Below are positions 60,985-64,000 of a stretch of 64,000 nucleotides of DNA, piece by piece. The notes under the pieces were generated by a model. That model saw only the letters and a list, made by a program, of their open reading frames with translations. It was not told the origin of the DNA and searched no databases. A program made the translations under genes and the position numbers. This stretch comes from Pterois miles (taxonomy: Eukaryota > Chordata > Actinopteri > Perciformes > Scorpaenidae): contig CAMQGK010000567.1 of the NCBI GenBank assembly GCA_947000775.1, forward strand, positions 16,321,501 to 16,385,500, read 5' to 3'. Numbering within the stretch: position 1 is the stretch's first letter; each line of letters begins with the position of its first letter.

Positions 60985-61496
60985 TGTCACAGCCTCCAGA
61001 TCCTTGGTCGTTTTATTTTCTGTCTCTTCACTTCATTCATGGTTTTCACTTCCTGTTTTATTTTGTCATCACTAACATCCCTCTCGTTTCAGATCACTGC
61101 ACTTCCTGCCCTCGTGTGTCTCCACGCCTCCTGACCTAGTTTTCATCACCTCACCTGTGTCTGATTGTGGACCCGTCCCTGACTGTGTCCACCTGTGTCT
61201 TGTTATTCACTCCCCCACTAGTATAAAATGTGTGTCCTCCCTTCCTCGCGTTGCCAGTTCATAGCTGATCGTTCTCGTGATTCTCGTTCCAGCCTTTCCT
61301 TGTGTCTGCCCGTTTGATAATGATTCTCTGCTTGTTTTTTGATCCTGCCTTTCCCTGTCGTTTTTCGGATCTGGTTGCCTGTTCTACTGCCCACCTGTGT
61401 ACCGACCTTTTAATTAGTAAAGACCTTTCCTATTTTACACCAGTGACTTTGAGTCGTGCATTTGAGTCCTGTCCTTGTCTGACCCGAGTTGTAACA
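60985..61496 (+). mobile_element. Solo LTR, unit 3
   Basis: 512 bp with the same ends and the same ATTCT duplication (60980-60984 and 61497-61501). Confidence 0.8.
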
Positions 61497-61689
61497 ATTC
61501 TAGTACCAGCCAAGGTCGTTCCTCCATCAGCCCAGTAAGAGGAAGAAGAAGAGGCTCCCTTTGATGAGGGCATTACATAAAATTCACATTAGAGCTGTCA
61601 GAGTTAATGTGATAATAACATGTGAACAGAAATTCATCTTAACGCCACTCATTTCTGTAATGATTTAATGCAACTTGTGATTTTTTTGC

Positions 61690-62443
61690 ATCAACTTAAC
61701 TCCCAAAATGAAAACTGAAAGAGCAAAGACATCAACATCTGCACACAAAAAAAGAGAAAAGCAAGTAGTGGCAAAATCATTGTTCCTCAGGTGAGATGAT
61801 TTTGACATGATTTTGCTCAAAGCGCTGATGTCCCGAGAGCCGTCTGGCTCTGTGGTCTTCAGCCTGGTGAGAGGTGGCACGACACCGCTGCTAAACTATC
61901 TCAGTGCAGGGCTGGGTGACTGGATGGCATCCAGAAATACCTTGGAGACAAAAACAAACGCACCCAGTGGTTAGATGCTCTTATATTGACACACTAACCT
62001 TTGTCAATTTGTTGTCTTCAGTGTCCTGTGCTAAACTCAACCTGTATCAGTTATATTATTAACATAAAATTACAAGTGAAAGTATTCAAAACTTTACTTC
62101 AGGTGTAAATCATTTCAAAATAAAAGTATATTATAGTGTTAGCAGAAAATTCACTTTAATCATGAAAAGTTCAAGTTCTCAATATGCAGACTGGCCCTTG
62201 TCTGTTATACAATAGTTGTTAGAGCCTCTGATCATCAGATCTTTAAATGTGCGATATAAGCCTCACAGATGTGGGTCTGTAGGGCCGTGCTTCACCCAAT
62301 AGTAAGTTTGTCTTCTATCCACATGGTGGATCATGAAAGAAGGATTAAAAGAAGACAACAGCCACCTCTAGCGAATGAAGTAATTATGACAGGAGCAAAA
62401 ACGTAAGTTAGGAGCTGCAGTATAGACAGTTGAGGAGAGCGGG

Positions 62444-62480
<37 letters not shown>

Positions 62481-62912
62481 TGCGTGCATTGTTATATGAT
62501 GTGGGGACATGAATCTGTTTACACACCCACATTGTGGGAACTTGCCTTCCTTTTGGGAACAAAATGCATGTCCCCATACTGTAAAACATGATATTTTAGG
62601 GTGAGGACTTGGTTTAGGGTTAGGTTGAGGTTGGGGTAAGGGTTAGGATTGGGCAAGTAACAGTAACACTTAGGTCATGGAAACAACGTGTGTTTCAGGT
62701 GTGCCACCCCCTTCTCTCAGTGCTTGATCACACCTTAATTTCATTCAACAATCAGAGTATATTTTTTAGCAGTCAACAAGTAGCTGTGAAAGGACAGGCT
62801 TCTTTCTACGCTGCCAGTCTCCTCCTGTGCTGCGTTTTAGAAAACAGAGGCACAGTGCTGCAGGTATTTCTCATAGAGGCTGAGTGTGAGGGCATCGACC
62901 TGTTGGAGAGAT
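61690..62912 (-). pseudogene. Truncated hsd17b1 pseudogene, unit 3
   Basis: Exon 6 with the shared stop, intron 5 with (GT)n and TTAGGG-like tract, and partial exon 5, as in the other units. Confidence 0.88.
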
Positions 62913-63540
62913 TTTTGTTGTCTTCCCTGTCCCTAGCTGTTTTAATTATTACTTCTCTGTAAGTAGATTTAGAAAGATGCAAAAAAGCTGGAGTAAAATT
63001 CCTTGTATTTATTTCCTTTATGTACTAATATACATCATTCTGATTCCTTGTGAGGTGGCATAAATTTATCAATGGTGTAAGTGTATATTAATATTTATTT
63101 ATGGAGATGTATACACTAGATTTCATGATTTATTTATATTCAGTTTGGCTTTTGAGAATAATTACAGTGCTCAGTAAAAGCTAGTACACCATGCACTGAC
63201 CCATTTAGGCTTTGAATTGCACCAAATATGAGCACCAGGTGGCAGAAAAACATCAGGACTGACTACTGGCTGCTCCATTGATCACATCAACAGAATGAAG
63301 GCTGAGCATAGCCAGAGAAGAGCACAATGGGTTTAGAGATTCGGAGACCGTCATCCTCTTCCCAAGCTGGTGTTGAGGGAAAATGTTATTTTCAGCATGT
63401 CAAACAGAGAGTTGTCATTTGCTGATGCATCTTTAAATGAGTGACAGAGTAATAAAAACAGTTTAACGCCGACTGGCACGAATAAGCGACAAACCGTTTG
63501 ACTCAAGCAACCAGCCGAGATAGTGTCTGCATTCCCCCAA
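62913..63540. other. Unit spacer, nothing recognised
   Basis: Matches 32880-33490 without the SINE. No coding potential was recognised. Confidence 0.5.
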
Positions 63541-63670
63541 TGCAGATTAGCGCATATTCAATATGGACCTAGGAACCTTCGGGAAGCATTTGTTTATAGT
63601 GGGACCACTCAGTGATCGATACGAAGCTCGAAATTTAGGCCATAAGGAAATCCTTCATCTATATATGCAG

Positions 63671-63704
<34 letters not shown>

Positions 63705-63748
63705 ATTTTGGGAAATAAATGCAACTTCTGCTATTTATTTTTATGCAG

Positions 63749-64000
63749 ATCAGAATGAAAGCATCAGCATCAATGTTTTATGGCAAGCTCACACCAGAGA
63801 TCCCCCAGAGGACAGTGAAGACAGCTGTCTCAGCGACAGTGGGGGCAGCGATGAAGAACATGTTCCCAAGCCAGGTGATGCAGAGAGCAGTAGCGAGAGC
63901 AGCAGCAGCAGCAGTGATGAGGAGGTCCAAGACCAAGATGCGAGCACCAGTGTCCAAGCTGCAACAAAGAGGTCAGCTGCTTCTACACGACGAAAGAAAG
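63749..64000 (+). pseudogene. piggyBac N-terminal exon at the window end
   Basis: Acceptor at 63747-63748, then the acidic serine-rich N-terminus and basic RRKK patch. The element continues beyond the window. A (CA)n tract lies at 63674-63703. Confidence 0.6.

Larger units (their letters stand above)
48195..64000. repeat. Tandem array unit 3 (more than 15.8 kb, incomplete)
   Basis: Same order of elements. It has the SINE shared with unit 2 (48634-48923) and a longer repeat array in its large gene, including a degraded patch. The window ends inside its right-hand piggyBac element, so further units may follow. Confidence 0.88.

Overview
The window is nuclear DNA from a ray-finned fish, most likely a percomorph teleost. 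The evidence is multi-exon genes with GT/AG introns, tRNA-headed SINEs, an L2-type LINE tail, Tc1/mariner and piggyBac remnants, a Ty3/gypsy-type solo LTR, long (TA)n, (GT)n and (GA)n microsatellites, and recognisable vertebrate genes. All calls come from reading the sequence. No database search was run and the species is not identified.

Left part (1-20780), ordinary single-copy genes. A final immunoglobulin I-set exon of a myosin-light-chain-kinase-like gene (+, 247-452) is followed by a three-exon secreted C1q-domain gene (-, 2283-4164), a five-exon COQ10 gene (-, 8250-12659) and a complete six-exon hsd17b1 (-, 15685-19220, 290 codons). The C1q and COQ10 frames are each interrupted by exactly one extra base in a G/C homopolymer. 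This looks more like sequence error than gene death. The gaps hold interspersed repeats, SINEs and microsatellites.

Right part (20781-64000), a tandem segmental array. Three near-identical units (about 13.8 kb, 13.6 kb and more than 15.8 kb, the last running off the window) lie head to tail. Each unit holds, from left to right: the 3' end of an internally deleted piggyBac element; a decayed duplicate of the 3' end of the large gene; one very large minus-strand open reading frame; its putative 5' UTR intron; an AT-rich minisatellite; a 512-bp solo LTR with a 5-bp target duplication; a truncated hsd17b1 pseudogene (exon 6, intron 5, part of exon 5); and the 5' part of the next piggyBac element. 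The left edge of the array is a sharp junction between a Tc1/mariner remnant and the piggyBac 3' fragment.

The large gene is the most striking content. The intact copy (36289-42792) encodes 2167 residues. It has a helical N-terminus with a polybasic stretch, then about 32 acidic Ser/Pro/Asp/Glu-rich repeats of 50 or 52 residues (150 or 156 bp, always a multiple of three, partly in 450-bp higher-order blocks), then a twice-repeated basic C-terminal module with an SWWR motif. I do not recognise the family. Copy 1 is broken by a short non-repeat insertion. Copy 3 contains about 1.4 kb of sequence from which cytosines are selectively missing, probably an unpolished assembly patch. The opposite strand of the repeat is also open for up to 1692 codons.

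The functional gene hsd17b1 (estradiol synthesis) therefore sits about 1.5 kb from an expanding array that carries three dead pieces of the same gene. The copies are mosaic: a SINE is shared by units 2 and 3, while N-terminal repeat content is shared by genes 1 and 3. This indicates ongoing unequal exchange or gene conversion.
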